From contig NZ_JAUHTQ010000020.1 of assembly GCF_030418165.1 (NCBI RefSeq), forward strand, positions 1 to 54,214: a stretch of DNA of 54,214 nt, in the 5' to 3' direction. Under the pieces are notes generated by a model. It did not search any database. It saw only the letters and a program-made list of their open reading frames with translations, and was not told the DNA's origin. The number at the start of each line of letters is the position of its first letter. Position 1 is the stretch's first letter. Of this stretch, positions 38,840 through 51,599 are shown one piece after another. The position numbers and the translations under genes were made by a program. The stretch is from Ureibacillus aquaedulcis. Its GTDB lineage: Bacteria; Bacillota; Bacilli; Bacillales_A; Planococcaceae.

Positions 38840-39100
38840 CTATTTGGCAATTGCAACCTGTACATCATCTAAAAAAGTAATTTCTACTGCTTCTGTCAAA
38901 ATATCTGTGTAGCTATAAGAAACGCGTTTACATGCGTTATCTTCTTGGTCGAGTTCAACGACAAAGACTGCGTGATATGTGTCACTTAGCACTCCATCAC
39001 ACTCAACCGTTTTCTTGCGACCTCCGTTTGCTTTTAATCGCAAACGTTTACCCAAATTACAATCTAGAGACTTCTTAATGTCAGCTAACGTTTTTGGCAT
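38840..39100 (-). CDS. veg: Veg protein, biofilm-related regulator
   Basis: Veg is an 86-residue protein reported in B. subtilis to stimulate biofilm genes by antagonising SinR. The conserved start [21 protein letters not shown] and the NGGRKKT core are clear. AGGTG lies 8 bases before the ATG. Its promoter (39125-39153) is close to consensus, in line with veg being among the strongest vegetative promoters. In B. subtilis yabG lies between rsmA and veg; it is absent here. Confidence 0.95.
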   Translation of the reverse strand: MPKTLADIKKSLDCNLGKRLRLKANGGRKKTVECDGVLSDTYHAVFVVELDQEDNACKRVSYSYTDILTEAVEITFLDDVQVAIAK

Positions 39101-39124
39101 TTCGCATACACCTCACTATATAAT

Positions 39125-39153
39125 AGTGTAGCCCATTTTTGGATAAATGTCAA
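39125..39153 (-). promoter_or_regulatory. Strong sigma-A promoter of veg
   Basis: TTGACA (39148-39153) and TACACT (39125-39130) are 17 bases apart on the minus strand. A second TTGACA lies about 40 bases upstream without an obvious -10 at the right distance. Confidence 0.85.
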
Positions 39154-39248
39154 CAAATTATAATATTTTATCAGCAGACAAATATCCTTGTCAACTTTTT
39201 TATATAAAAATATTCATAAATCTTATAGATTATAGAGTCATGTTCAAA

Positions 39249-40695
<1,447 letters not shown>

Positions 40696-40958
40696 AAATA
40701 TACCTCTCTTCTAAAGCAATCTCTGACTATAATAACACGAAAAGTGGTTAAACGTCGTTTTCATTGGTTTGTTGTATACTTAAGTCTAGAATGCTCGACT
40801 ATTAAAATATCAGTATGGTGTGCTTTGGCTAATAGAATTTCACCATACGGGCTTTTTATTCAGACAAAACAAACTTATTTGCGCTTGAATGTTTCACCAT
40901 ACTAGCTCTGATCCCGATCTCACTAATAATAGGCAGCCACAATTACCTTGATTCTACA
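40696..40958. other. Intergenic with repeated GTATGGTG motifs
   Basis: No gene seen. GTATGGTG at 40813-40820 faces CACCATAC at 40841-40848, an 8-base-pair stem with a 20-base loop, followed on the plus strand by GGGCTTTTT. A further CACCATAC copy, also after TTT, lies at 40895-40902. The unit may be a regulatory site upstream of rnmV or a short dispersed repeat. Confidence 0.5.
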
Positions 40959-41001
40959 TAAAAAAAGAAAAGCCTTCCTGTCAGTCTACAGGAAGGCTTT
41001 C
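40959..41001 (-). terminator. Terminator of yabE
   Basis: AAAGCCTTCCTG (40969-40980) pairs perfectly with CAGGAAGGCTTT (40989-41000) around 8 bases. The A tract at 40960-40966 gives a T tail on the minus strand. Confidence 0.93.
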
Positions 41002-41045
41002 ATCATTTTGGTTGAACGCTGCTAAACTTTTTGTATAGTACCAGT

Positions 41046-42251
41046 TTAATTCAAAACTTTTATGCGTACTTTTTTGCGGCCCCAACTATTTGCTTTTGAA
41101 TTAGAGCCTATAAATACGTCGATTTTATTTCCTTTAATGGCACTGCCCTTATCTGCTGCGATGGCATTTCCGTAACCTTCAACCCATACTTTAGACCCTA
41201 ACGGAATCACGCTTGGATCTACAGCAATAACTTTCATGCCATCTTTCAAGGCTAAACCTGTTGCCGTTATACCTGAACAACCTGAGCAGTTTGCGGTGTA
41301 AGCTGTTGCCGTAACATAAAATTCTTTACTGCTGCTGCTAGAAGCAGTGCTCTTACTACGTGAAACAGCTGCTGTTACAACCTTCGTTCCAACTGCCACT
41401 ACTTTCGTAGTTGGTTCTTGAATCACTTCTTCAGATTTAATCACTTTTTGTGAGACCTTACCATTTTTCTTTGTGATTTCATAAGTACGAGCAACTTTAC
41501 CTGGCTCACCTTGTGTAATTACTTTTTCTTTTCCTTTTAGCAATGAAGAGTCGGATTTCGTTTCTACCGCGAAATCAATAGCTTCTTCCACTACATCGGT
41601 AACCTTTTCTACGCGAACAACTGTGATTTTATCTCCTGGGGCAATTTCTTTCTCCAGACCATTTTCAACACGATCAAACTCATTAAGCTGAATTCCCTGT
41701 TGTTTCAAAAAGTTAGCGACCGTAGTCGAAGTGGACCAAACTTGTCTTTCTTCTAAACCATCGACAAGCGTTAACTGAAACGCTTTTTGAATATCAATTT
41801 GGTTAGTCTCGCCTACTTCTGCGTCCAGAGCAGCTGATAATTTATCTTGCTCTGTTACTTCGATATTTGCTTCTTCCAAAATGTTCTTCACTTTACTTTC
41901 AGTTGTCCATACCTTTGACTGACTTCCGTCAACTGAAATTGTGACTTCTCTTGCTTGTTCCCAATCAACCGTCATACCATCGACGATTTTTGTATTCAGT
42001 GAGGGTGATACTTTATCATATTGAGTGATTGCGATACCTTCAGAATCTAGAAGGTCGCCTACTGTATTTGCATGTGTTAATATTTCTTCTTCTTTTCCGT
42101 TTGCATTCACTACCACCGAGTCCTTGGTGACTTGAAATACTACGAATGATACTACTGAAACAAACAGAATTAGCGAAATTACACCAACTACTGTTTGCTT
42201 ACTCCTCAATGATCCTCGGAACAAGTTTTTCATGGAAATAATTTTTGACAT
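41046..42251 (-). CDS. yabE: YabE: secreted or anchored cell-wall protein with DUF348, G5 and 3D domains
   Basis: A putative wall-active protein, resuscitation-factor-like in layout. After a membrane or signal segment (about residues 20-42) come three DUF348 repeats (about 45-210), a G5 domain (about 215-290) and a Ser-rich linker. A C-terminal 3D domain (about 313-401, with YVTATAYTANC, VIAVDPSVIPLGSKVWVEG and KIDVFI) follows, related to lytic transglycosylases. The start is the ATG at 42249-42251 with AAGGAGG 9 bases upstream. It is driven by a perfect consensus promoter (42280-42308). RpfB-like activity on peptidoglycan is inferred from the family. Confidence 0.92.
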   Translation of the reverse strand: MSKIISMKNLFRGSLRSKQTVVGVISLILFVSVVSFVVFQVTKDSVVVNANGKEEEILTHANTVGDLLDSEGIAITQYDKVSPSLNTKIVDGMTVDWEQAREVTISVDGSQSKVWTTESKVKNILEEANIEVTEQDKLSAALDAEVGETNQIDIQKAFQLTLVDGLEERQVWSTSTTVANFLKQQGIQLNEFDRVENGLEKEIAPGDKITVVRVEKVTDVVEEAIDFAVETKSDSSLLKGKEKVITQGEPGKVARTYEITKKNGKVSQKVIKSEEVIQEPTTKVVAVGTKVVTAAVSRSKSTASSSSSKEFYVTATAYTANCSGCSGITATGLALKDGMKVIAVDPSVIPLGSKVWVEGYGNAIAADKGSAIKGNKIDVFIGSNSKANSWGRKKVRIKVLN

Positions 42252-42279
42252 GAAAAAACGCCTCCTTAGCACTCGTTGG

Positions 42280-42308
42280 ATTATACGGACTACTTTTCTA
42301 GCTGTCAA
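42280..42308 (-). promoter_or_regulatory. Perfect consensus sigma-A promoter of yabE
   Basis: TTGACA (42303-42308) and TATAAT (42280-42285) are separated by exactly 17 bases on the minus strand. The predicted transcript starts about 6-8 bases before the ribosome binding site, so the leader is very short. Confidence 0.88.
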
Positions 42309-42384
42309 CCAAATTAACTTTTTTAAAAAATAGTCCATTTAAACGAAGCCTTCCTAAACGCAGTATTGGAGGCATTTAGGAAAT

Positions 42385-43155
42385 CTATTCATCGAGATTG
42401 AAAAATTTAATAGCATTTGAGGTTGTTGCTTTTGCAACCTCATCAACCGATAGCTCTTTTTGGCGGGCAATTTCTTCTGCAACCAATGGTACAAATGACG
42501 GTTCATTGCGCTTTCCGCGATAAGGATGTGGTGCTAAATAAGGGGCGTCCGTTTCAATCATTAAATGCTCCAGAGGAATTTCCTTTGCTACCTCTTTTGG
42601 TTGTCGAGCATTTTTGAATGTAACAGGGCCACCCAGACTAATCATGAAATTCATATCAATGCATTCACGAGCAGTTTCAACACTTCCACTGAAACAATGC
42701 ATAACACCGCCAACGGATGCTGCATTTTCTTCACGTAATATCCTTACAACATCACCTGTAGCTTCGCGATTATGAATAATAATCGGCAGTTCTAATTTCT
42801 GTGCCAGATGAATTTGTTTGCGGAATAGCTTCTGTTGTACATCTTTTGGTGACTTATCCCAATAATAATCCAAACCAGTTTCGCCAATACCGACAACTTT
42901 TGGATGAGCGGCAATTTGTTCAATCCACTCCAAATCTTCGGGGGTACAGTCAATTGCATCAACAGGATGCCAACCAATCACCGCATAGATAAATTCATAG
43001 TCATCTGCTAGCTTCATAGCTCTTTCGATTGTTTTACGATCGAACCCGACTACCACCATTTTTTCAACTTTCGCTTCGATTGCTCTCTCGATTACTTGCT
43101 GTAAATCTTCATCATACTGATCTGCATTTAAATGGACATGTGTATCTATAAACAT
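42385..43155 (-). CDS. tatD: TatD family metal-dependent DNase (YabD)
   Basis: TatD enzymes are TIM-barrel metallohydrolases with 3'-5' exonuclease activity on DNA. Metal ligands are in DTHVHL (residues 4-9), the Glu of GIGETGLDY near 92, His near 128 (IIIHNRE), His near 153 (HCFSG) and Asp near 203 (ETDAPYLAPHPYRG). The length of 256 residues is typical. AGGAG is 8 bases from the ATG. It lies between metG and yabE as in B. subtilis. Confidence 0.95.
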   Translation of the reverse strand: MFIDTHVHLNADQYDEDLQQVIERAIEAKVEKMVVVGFDRKTIERAMKLADDYEFIYAVIGWHPVDAIDCTPEDLEWIEQIAAHPKVVGIGETGLDYYWDKSPKDVQQKLFRKQIHLAQKLELPIIIHNREATGDVVRILREENAASVGGVMHCFSGSVETARECIDMNFMISLGGPVTFKNARQPKEVAKEIPLEHLMIETDAPYLAPHPYRGKRNEPSFVPLVAEEIARQKELSVDEVAKATTSNAIKFFNLDE

Positions 43156-43354
43156 ACTTCATTCTCCTAACCTATTGTATTGGATATAAACATTTCTTAG
43201 TTGACAATAAAATTACAGAATTATTACAAGGGCTACAATTCGTGTCATAAATCATACAGTTTTCTGCTGTACTTAGTAATTTTTCCCTATTTCGACAGTC
43301 ATTTTACAGGATTTTATTATTATAATATAGTTTCATGGATAGAAAGTTTTCGAG

Positions 43355-43390
43355 TGAAAAGCCTGCTGAACAAAGTTTGTCCAACAGGCT
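43355..43390 (-). terminator. Terminator of metG
   Basis: AGCCTGCTG (from 43360) pairs with the arm ending AACAGGCT (43383-43390). With wobbles the stem reaches about 15 base pairs, with a TTTTC tail on the minus strand. Confidence 0.85.
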
Positions 43391-43406
43391 AACTAATTAT
43401 TAAAAG

Positions 43407-45389
<1,983 letters not shown>

Positions 45390-45406
45390 TCAACTGTATA
45401 ATGTTT

Positions 45407-45435
45407 ATTTTATCGAAGTAAGAAAATTGTTTCAA
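45407..45435 (-). promoter_or_regulatory. Sigma-A promoter of metG
   Basis: TTGAAA (45430-45435) and TAAAAT (45407-45412) are 17 bases apart on the minus strand. The leader before the GTG start is only about 30 bases, too short for a T-box or S-box. Confidence 0.7.
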
Positions 45436-45632
45436 TGAAAGAATATTATTACAGGCACTTGTGGAAAAATATGATTAGAAAATGGTGTAAATTTACTGAA
45501 ACTTTTCCACTAGAATTCATTCTTTATAATAATAATCTCCAATTAATGCTATTTATATATATTAAACCTCATTTATCTATAATAATGTTCACAACATGTT
45601 CACATCAAGTTTCAACCATTAATACTAAATAA

Positions 45633-45661
45633 TTGACGTATATGGTATTACTTGGTATGAT
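45633..45661 (+). promoter_or_regulatory. Sigma-A promoter of abrB
   Basis: TTGACG (45633-45638) and TATGAT (45656-45661) are 17 bases apart. Transcription would start near 45668. Confidence 0.75.
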
Positions 45662-45682
45662 TCTATTCAGAAAGAAGAAATA

Positions 45683-45699
45683 TGTCGAATTTTGACGAA
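45683..45699 (+). promoter_or_regulatory. Tandem Spo0A boxes in the abrB leader
   Basis: TGTCGAA (45683-45689) and TGACGAA (45693-45699) are two perfect matches to the 0A box (TGNCGAA), 10 bases apart and about 15-31 bases downstream of the predicted start. This copies the B. subtilis abrB promoter, where phosphorylated Spo0A represses from downstream sites. Confidence 0.85.
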
Positions 45700-45739
45700 T
45701 GTAAAATATATTATACAAAATATAGGAGGAAATATTGCC

Positions 45740-46018
45740 ATGAAATCAACAGGTATCGTTCGTAAAGTAGATGAATTAGGACGTGTAGTTATCCCTATCG
45801 AACTTCGTCGTACACTAGGAATTGCTGAAAAGGATGCATTAGAAATCTACGTTGATGATGATAAAATCATTCTAAAAAAATACATGCCAAATATGACTTG
45901 TGCTGTGACTGGGGAAGTATCAGACGAGAATTTACGTCTTGCTGACGGAAAATTAATCTTAAGTCCAGAAGGTGCAGAAATTCTAGTAAAAGAAATTCAA
46001 AAACACTTTTCAAAATAA
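45740..46018 (+). CDS. abrB: Transition-state regulator AbrB
   Basis: AbrB represses stationary-phase and sporulation genes during growth. The 92-residue protein has the swapped-hairpin DNA-binding domain (about residues 1-50, KSTGIVRKVDELGRVVIP) and a C-terminal multimerisation region. The start is the ATG at 45740-45742; AGGAGG at 45724-45729 is 10 bases away. The frame is open further upstream, but that part lies in the leader, which carries Spo0A boxes. It is divergent from metG, as in B. subtilis, and is a likely repressor of spoVG at 35.7 kb. Confidence 0.97.
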   Translation: MKSTGIVRKVDELGRVVIPIELRRTLGIAEKDALEIYVDDDKIILKKYMPNMTCAVTGEVSDENLRLADGKLILSPEGAEILVKEIQKHFSK

Positions 46019-46093
46019 TTTATGAGAAAATATGATTTTCGCCATTAAAATGGCAACTTCTTTTTTCTTATTCAATAATATTTTTTTACAGGA

Positions 46094-46134
46094 AAAAAGG
46101 AGGTCTCATGAGTGGATGAGATCCTCCTTTTTAT
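46094..46134 (+). terminator. Terminator of abrB, probably bidirectional
   Basis: GGAGG-CTCAT (from 46099) pairs with ATGAG-CCTCC (ending about 46127), flanked by A (46093-46098) and T (46128-46132) tracts. It can end abrB and, on the minus strand, rsmI. Confidence 0.88.
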
Positions 46135-46218
46135 TTACTGCATACGTGTTAACGTATGTACATTTTAACGCGCTATGGGTATGTCATTTTACACTTTTTT
46201 ATATCTTTACCTTCATCA

Positions 46219-47091
46219 CTAAACGTGATATTGCTGATATACATCGCGCTTTGGTAAGCCTCTCAATCTGGCTGCTTCTTTAATCGCGTCCTTTGAGTTC
46301 ATTTGGTTTTCTTCTATTAAATAGTCAACATGTTCTACAATTGACAGGTTTGCCCAATAGGCTTCTTCTTCCTTCTCTATCTCTCCGTTTGCGTTTCCTT
46401 CTAAAATTACGCAAAATTCACCGCGAATTTCATTATCATTAACCCAATTAAGTGCATCAGAAATCGTTCCGCGCAAAAATTCTTCAAATTTCTTTGTTAA
46501 TTCCCGTGCCAACACAATTCTTCGATTTCCTAAAACAAGTTCCAAATCCTTTAATGTCTCTTTTAATCGATGAGGGGCTTCATAAAAAATCATCGTTTCT
46601 TCCCGCTTTGCTAATCTCTCAAGCTGTAATCTGCGTTCTTTTTTTTGGCGATTCAAGAAGCCAAAGAAATAAAAAGGCTGAGGTGAAATCCCTGACGCAA
46701 TCAATGCAGTCAAAGCCGCGTTTGCTCCTGGTACTGGTACGACGGCAAATTCTTCTTCAATGGCCTTAACGACTATATCAGCACCAGGATCCGAGATACA
46801 AGGAAGGCCCGCATCACTAACCAAGGCAACTGATTTTCCTTCTCTTAGATACCCTAGCAGCTTCTCTCCCCCTTGCTCGATATTATGTTCGTGATAGCTC
46901 ACAAGTGGTGTTTGAATTTCAAAATAATTGCATAGCTTTTTGGTATTTCGTGTATCTTCTGCTGCAATGACGTCTACTTCTTTCAAGATTCGCAGTGCTC
47001 GGACTGTCATATCTTCTAAATTTCCTATTGGTGTTCCCACTAAATATAGACAGCTACCCTGTTCGTGCTGACTGCTTTTTTGTGATTTCAT
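46219..47091 (-). CDS. rsmI: 16S rRNA 2'-O-methyltransferase RsmI
   Basis: RsmI methylates the ribose of C1402 in 16S rRNA. It belongs to the tetrapyrrole-methylase fold: [15 protein letters not shown] near residues 15-29, [11 protein letters not shown] near 43-53, [13 protein letters not shown] near 90-102 and [11 protein letters not shown] near 118-129. The length of 290 residues is typical. GGAGGGG lies 7 bases before the ATG, which overlaps the yazA stop codon by four bases. Confidence 0.96.
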   Translation of the reverse strand: MKSQKSSQHEQGSCLYLVGTPIGNLEDMTVRALRILKEVDVIAAEDTRNTKKLCNYFEIQTPLVSYHEHNIEQGGEKLLGYLREGKSVALVSDAGLPCISDPGADIVVKAIEEEFAVVPVPGANAALTALIASGISPQPFYFFGFLNRQKKERRLQLERLAKREETMIFYEAPHRLKETLKDLELVLGNRRIVLARELTKKFEEFLRGTISDALNWVNDNEIRGEFCVILEGNANGEIEKEEEAYWANLSIVEHVDYLIEENQMNSKDAIKEAARLRGLPKRDVYQQYHV

Positions 47092-47351
47092 GTTGGTGCC
47101 CCTCCAATATACTTCAACTTTTCATTTCGTTTTAATTGTTTAAATGCGTATTCCGCACGCATCGCCTCTTGCTTCGTTTCATAGCGCTCAAAATAGACGC
47201 ATTTGACAGGTAAATGTGCTTTGGTATATTTTGCTCCCTTTCCGGCATTATGAGTGGCAACCCGCTTTTCCAAGTTATTAGTGTAGCCCGCATAAAGAGA
47301 TTGATCTGCACATTCCAATACATAAAAGAAATGATTATTTTTTGTCTCCAT
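47088..47351 (-). CDS. yazA: GIY-YIG domain protein YazA (UPF0213)
   Basis: A small single-domain GIY-YIG nuclease-like protein: [23 protein letters not shown] carries the YV...AGYT core and a catalytic-type Arg, with Glu near residue 63 and a Lys-rich end. UPF0213 members are widespread and of unclear role in repair. The ATG at 47349-47351 aligns with B. subtilis YazA ([11 protein letters not shown]); a GTG four codons upstream is possible. The gene overlaps the end of yabB and the start of rsmI, giving a tight three-gene operon. Confidence 0.9.
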   Translation of the reverse strand: METKNNHFFYVLECADQSLYAGYTNNLEKRVATHNAGKGAKYTKAHLPVKCVYFERYETKQEAMRAEYAFKQLKRNEKLKYIGGAPT

Positions 47352-48084
47352 ATAGAATTTCACTCACTTCATCCGTATACTCGTTATTCTCATTATATAC
47401 GTATAATGGAGGCAATACCTTTAAATCCGGTTTCCCGTCTTTGATGCCCTCTATTAATAACGTATTGGCTTCTTTGCCAAATTTCGGATAGACAAAACGA
47501 ATGCGCTTCGGTTCAAGTCGATGTGCTCTCATTGCTGTTACAATATCGAGAAGCCTCCCTGGACGGTGAACAAAAGCGGCCTTTCCGCCCTGTTTTAATA
47601 ATTTGCTTGCTGATTCAATCGCTTCCTCCAATGTGAGATGCAGCTCGTGACGTGCAATAGCATAATGCTCACTGATATTCTTATCACTCAGTTCATGCGC
47701 CAAAAAATAGGGCGGATTACATGTCACCACGTCATATTTTTCAATGCCCAGCTGAGGTGGAATCGTCTTTACGTCTCCAAGAATCATATGGATTTGGTTT
47801 TCCAATCCATTGTATTTCACACTGCGTTCTGCCATATCAAACAATCGTTCCTGTAATTCGACACCAATAATCTCCGCTTTCGTTCGGGCACTTAGAAACA
47901 ATGGTATCACGCCATTTCCAGAACAAAGGTCGACAATTTTACCTTTATTTATAGGGACATTGACAAATCTCGATAATAGTACTGCATCCAATGAAAAAGA
48001 AAACACGGACGGACTCTGAATAATTCGCAAATCCTCAGCCAATAAATAATCCAGCCGTTCATCTTCTTTTAACCATTGTTCCAT
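47335..48084 (-). CDS. yabB: tRNA1(Val) adenine-N6 methyltransferase-like protein (YabB/TrmN6 family)
   Basis: A SAM-dependent methyltransferase with motif [18 protein letters not shown] near residues 51-67 and the adenine-N6 signature NPPY near 122-125. TrmN6 in E. coli methylates A37 of tRNA1Val; the substrate here is inferred. The length of 249 residues is typical. AGGAGG lies 6 bases from the ATG. It is the first gene of yabB-yazA-rsmI. Confidence 0.92.
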   Translation of the reverse strand: MEQWLKEDERLDYLLAEDLRIIQSPSVFSFSLDAVLLSRFVNVPINKGKIVDLCSGNGVIPLFLSARTKAEIIGVELQERLFDMAERSVKYNGLENQIHMILGDVKTIPPQLGIEKYDVVTCNPPYFLAHELSDKNISEHYAIARHELHLTLEEAIESASKLLKQGGKAAFVHRPGRLLDIVTAMRAHRLEPKRIRFVYPKFGKEANTLLIEGIKDGKPDLKVLPPLYVYNENNEYTDEVSEILYGDKK

Positions 48085-48229
48085 AAAAAACCTCCTAATA
48101 AATCCACTATATAGCCTGATAGTTCTCCGCTTAAAATGAACTATCGAAGTTACGGTTATTCCAACTTTGACTACCCAGTTTATTTTTCTTTTATCATTGT
48201 ACTATCAAAAAGAAAATTATAAAAATTAA

Positions 48230-48273
48230 ACAAAAGAAAAGACTGAAACCATTATAAAGTGGTATCAGCCTTT
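48230..48273 (-). terminator. Terminator of the holB-ricT-yabA transcript
   Basis: AAAAGACTGAAACCA (from 48237) pairs with TGGTATCAGCCTTT (ending 48273) with one mismatch and one wobble. A T-rich tail from the A-rich flank follows on the minus strand. Confidence 0.75.
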
Positions 48274-48291
48274 CTACTAACAAGGGAGAAT

Positions 48292-48648
48292 TTATGCATT
48301 TTGTTTATTTAAAAACGATAGGCAAAATAAACAATCTTCACCTTTTCGAGAACCGCCAAAGTGTACATGGCAAACATGGAACCCTTCTTGGTATAGACGT
48401 GCTAGGTTATCATACCCCTCGCCAATATCTAATAGGTTTACTTTCTCTTCATTACTACTCTCATCGGTAGAATCTGCAGATAAAAGTTCCTCTAGACGTC
48501 TGCGTAGGTGAAGGTTTTCCGTTTGGATTGCTTGATGATCTTCCACCATATGTGCAACATATTTTTTCAAATCATTATATTGTTGCTGCAGCGATTCGAG
48601 CTGTTGTTCGAATTCCATAACTGTATCTAAAAAATTACGGTCCTTCAC
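48292..48648 (-). CDS. yabA: Replication initiation control protein YabA
   Basis: YabA bridges DnaA and DnaN and limits new initiation rounds. The N-terminal half is a coiled coil (about residues 8-55). The C-terminal zinc domain (about 75-118) has [16 protein letters not shown]. The length of 118 residues matches the family. The start is the GTG at 48646-48648, 7 bases after GGGGTGG. It follows ricT by 23 bases. Confidence 0.94.
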   Translation of the reverse strand: MKDRNFLDTVMEFEQQLESLQQQYNDLKKYVAHMVEDHQAIQTENLHLRRRLEELLSADSTDESSNEEKVNLLDIGEGYDNLARLYQEGFHVCHVHFGGSRKGEDCLFCLSFLNKQNA

Positions 48649-48671
48649 TGGAAAGCCACCCCATTGTTTAT

Positions 48672-49487
48672 CTAAATCAAATTCTTCTCACATTCAATAA
48701 TTTCTTCTAATGAATATTCAACAGTGCGCACCTGCTCTTCTAAGAAGACTTGAATCAATCGTTCTAATACATTAATTCCTATTACTTTACCTGGACCATC
48801 TGGTGTCATTGTTGAATCACCGATGTCAGGCATTCCTTCCTTGGCATTCTCATAATCGTCATTCTCGTACTTAAGACAGCACATAAGACGACCACATAAT
48901 CCAGAGATTTTCGTTGGGTTTAACGATAGGTTTTGATCCTTCGCCATTTTAATTGAGACTGGATCAAAATCTCCTAAAAATGTCGAACAGCAAAGCATTC
49001 TGCCACAAGGACCTATACCCCCAAGAAGTTTCGCTTCATCACGCACGCCAATTTGACGTAGCTCAATGCGTGTTCGGAAAATCGAAGCTAAGTCCTTTAC
49101 TAATTCCCTGAAGTCAACTCTACCTTCAGCAGTGAAGTAAAAGATAATTTTATTGCGATCAAATGTATACTCAACATCAACAAGCTTCATTTCCAACTTG
49201 TGCTCACTAATTTTAGTGCTGGCTAGTTCGAATGCTCGCTGTGATTCCTGCTTATTTTCATCAACCTGGATTCGATCCCGTTCATCAGCTGGGCGCAATA
49301 CTTGTTTTAGTGGTAAAACAACATCATTTTCCCCAACCTGTTTCATCGGAACAACAATCTTTCCGTATTCAACCCCTCTTGCTGTTTCTACTATGACATA
49401 CTGCCCAATTTCCAGTAGAAATTCACCGGGGTCAAAATAATATATTTTACCCGCTTTTTTAAAACGGACTCCTACTACATTATACAA
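48672..49487 (-). CDS. ricT: RicT (YaaT), Y-complex subunit and PSP1 family protein
   Basis: RicT forms the Ric complex with RicA and RicF, which carries iron-sulfur clusters and promotes RNase Y processing, competence and Spo0A phosphorylation. The PSP1 C-terminal region contains the cysteine motifs GPCGRMLCC near 160-168 and CGRLMCC near 198-204. The length of 271 residues is typical. The start is a TTG (49485-49487) 7 bases after GGAGGGG; an ATG three bases downstream is out of frame. It overlaps the end of holB by 8 bases. Confidence 0.95.
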   Translation of the reverse strand: MYNVVGVRFKKAGKIYYFDPGEFLLEIGQYVIVETARGVEYGKIVVPMKQVGENDVVLPLKQVLRPADERDRIQVDENKQESQRAFELASTKISEHKLEMKLVDVEYTFDRNKIIFYFTAEGRVDFRELVKDLASIFRTRIELRQIGVRDEAKLLGGIGPCGRMLCCSTFLGDFDPVSIKMAKDQNLSLNPTKISGLCGRLMCCLKYENDDYENAKEGMPDIGDSTMTPDGPGKVIGINVLERLIQVFLEEQVRTVEYSLEEIIECEKNLI

Positions 49488-50484
49488 ATGTATACCCCTC
49501 CTGCAGATTAAGCATTAACTGCTCCATCAAAAGCGACCGATTCATATTGCGCTGCAAATTTTGTCTAGCATGCAAAATTGCTTGCAATTGATCAGATAGA
49601 CGATCATACGTTGTATGCAACGCAATTTCCTTCCAACTTTGTAACATGTCCGGATATGTACATGAGCTTTGCGGATTCGCCTTTACAGCTACAATATCAC
49701 GGTATGCGAAAAGTAGTAAGTCTAGGGCTCGTTCTATCTCCTCTTTTTCTTTAAAGGAAAGCAGCCAATCTTCATAGACAACGAATAATGCCTCATGGAC
49801 ATTTTTTCTAACTGTCTCTACTAATTTTAACACTGTTTTTCTTGCATGTGCAAACTGCTCATCATGTGCCAATGAAATCGCCGTATCCAAGTTATTTGTC
49901 AGCATACTAACAGTGGATGCCATTGAAAAGGTGATACCTTGTTCTTGAAGTTGCTTTAATAAAATATCTCGTGGAATGCTAGCAAATTTTATATGCTGGC
50001 AACGTGACTGTATGGTCGGCAAAATGGATTGATAGCTTTCCGTCAGTAAAATGGCTGTCACATTACCCTCTGGCTCTTCTAAAAATTTAAGTAGTGTATT
50101 AGCGGAAGATGTATTCATACGATCTGCATGATGGAGGACATAAATTTTACGGCCCGCTTCCATGCTTGTCTTCGTCATTCCAGAAATTAGCTCTCGAATT
50201 TGGTCGATTTTGATAAATTGCCCGTCCGGTTCTAACTGTTTAATATTCGGATGATTCCCAGTTTCAATACGTTTGCAATTTCGACATGTTTCACATGGAA
50301 CATTTTTCGACGGGTTCAGACATAAAAGCAGTTTTATGAAGAACATTGCGATTTCCTTTTTACCTGTTCCTTTTTCTCCATCAAATATGTACGCATGACC
50401 GGTTCTATTTTTCTCAAAAATCGTTTGTAATTGCTTCATTACTACCGGTTGTAAAACCTTTAGTTCTTCCACATTTTCTGCCAC
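49480..50484 (-). CDS. holB: DNA polymerase III delta' subunit (HolB)
   Basis: HolB is part of the clamp loader. It has an AAA+ fold with Walker A-like GEKGTGKKE (about residues 36-44), a zinc-binding CETC-x-NC cluster near 64-70, and LLKFLEEP near 132-139. The canonical SRC motif SRCQHIKF near 162-169 is present. The length of 334 residues is typical. The start is GTG at 50482-50484 after AAGGTGAAGGA. It is in one operon with ricT and yabA, linking replication control genes. Confidence 0.94.
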   Translation of the reverse strand: MAENVEELKVLQPVVMKQLQTIFEKNRTGHAYIFDGEKGTGKKEIAMFFIKLLLCLNPSKNVPCETCRNCKRIETGNHPNIKQLEPDGQFIKIDQIRELISGMTKTSMEAGRKIYVLHHADRMNTSSANTLLKFLEEPEGNVTAILLTESYQSILPTIQSRCQHIKFASIPRDILLKQLQEQGITFSMASTVSMLTNNLDTAISLAHDEQFAHARKTVLKLVETVRKNVHEALFVVYEDWLLSFKEKEEIERALDLLLFAYRDIVAVKANPQSSCTYPDMLQSWKEIALHTTYDRLSDQLQAILHARQNLQRNMNRSLLMEQLMLNLQEGYTFV

Positions 50485-50563
50485 TTTCCTTCACCTTTTT
50501 CTTTAGATAACGTTTATGAAAACAAATTTAAGTTCCCCCATTTAAGTTTTCTTAGAAAAAATC

Positions 50564-50598
50564 CCGTGCCCAACACAGGAAGTAAGTAGACACGGGTT
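50564..50598 (-). terminator. Terminator of yaaR
   Basis: CCCGTG (50573-50578) pairs with CACGGG (50591-50596) around 12 bases. An A run at 50566-50571 gives TTTTTT on the minus strand. It implies that holB has its own promoter downstream. Confidence 0.8.
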
Positions 50599-51039
50599 TT
50601 ACATATATAAATTAATTAACAATCCCTTGATTTCGCCAATTTTATCAAGCAAATCGATTGAACTCTTTTCTTCACTTAAAATATCTTGTGCAAGTTCTAC
50701 TAATCGCTCATCAATCGTTTCGACAATTTTTAGGCGACGACCTTCTCCGAAACGATTCCATGTATGGGATTGTTTCATATCGAGGCCATATTCAACAGCT
50801 TCTTGCAAGAACCGTTTAATTAGCATTTTAAAACGAGTCAATTCTCGCAAGTTACGGGATCTTGCTACACGGTCACCCGCTGCGGAGATATCGCCCATTA
50901 ATCTCGTTAACTGCTCTGTTTGCAGCTTCGATCCTTGTTTCACAAGGACGTCACCAAAGCGATTTCCTGGCTGGTTGGGCTGTTTTATATCATGATGATT
51001 GGTTTTCAAGCCTACACGTAAATCTTGATTTATCTTCAA
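50599..51039 (-). CDS. yaaR: YaaR family protein (DUF327) of unknown function
   Basis: A 146-residue, mostly helical, basic protein of the DUF327 family. KMLIKRFLQEAVEYGLD near residues 72-88 and a helical end are family features. No catalytic motif is visible. The start is a TTG at 51037-51039, about 10 bases after GGAGG. It lies between darA and holB as in B. subtilis, where its role is unknown. Confidence 0.88.
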   Translation of the reverse strand: MKINQDLRVGLKTNHHDIKQPNQPGNRFGDVLVKQGSKLQTEQLTRLMGDISAAGDRVARSRNLRELTRFKMLIKRFLQEAVEYGLDMKQSHTWNRFGEGRRLKIVETIDERLVELAQDILSEEKSSIDLLDKIGEIKGLLINLYM

Positions 51040-51205
51040 TTACTCTTCGCCTCCACCATATTACAAAGCCAATAGCGTATATGTCCGAAATCTTCTGGAT
51101 CCGTTCACACAACCGCTGTGGCAACACCTTTTTATTTGCTAGAAATCTTACTATATAAATTCTACAATGAATTGATGGTTGAATTATGATAGTTAATAAA
51201 TAGGG

Positions 51206-51541
<336 letters not shown>

Positions 51542-51599
51542 TCACTCCCATATATTGAATTGGTGTTTATATTATATCATACAAACTAGCCTACTTCAT

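Noticed and set aside
42350..42384. Terminator after tatD
   Set aside because: CCTAAATGC/GCGTTTAGG arms can pair, but no T run follows directly, so it was not called.
45435..45632. 65-codon plus-strand frame upstream of abrB
   Set aside because: No ribosome binding site, AT-driven composition, and it overlaps the metG promoter.
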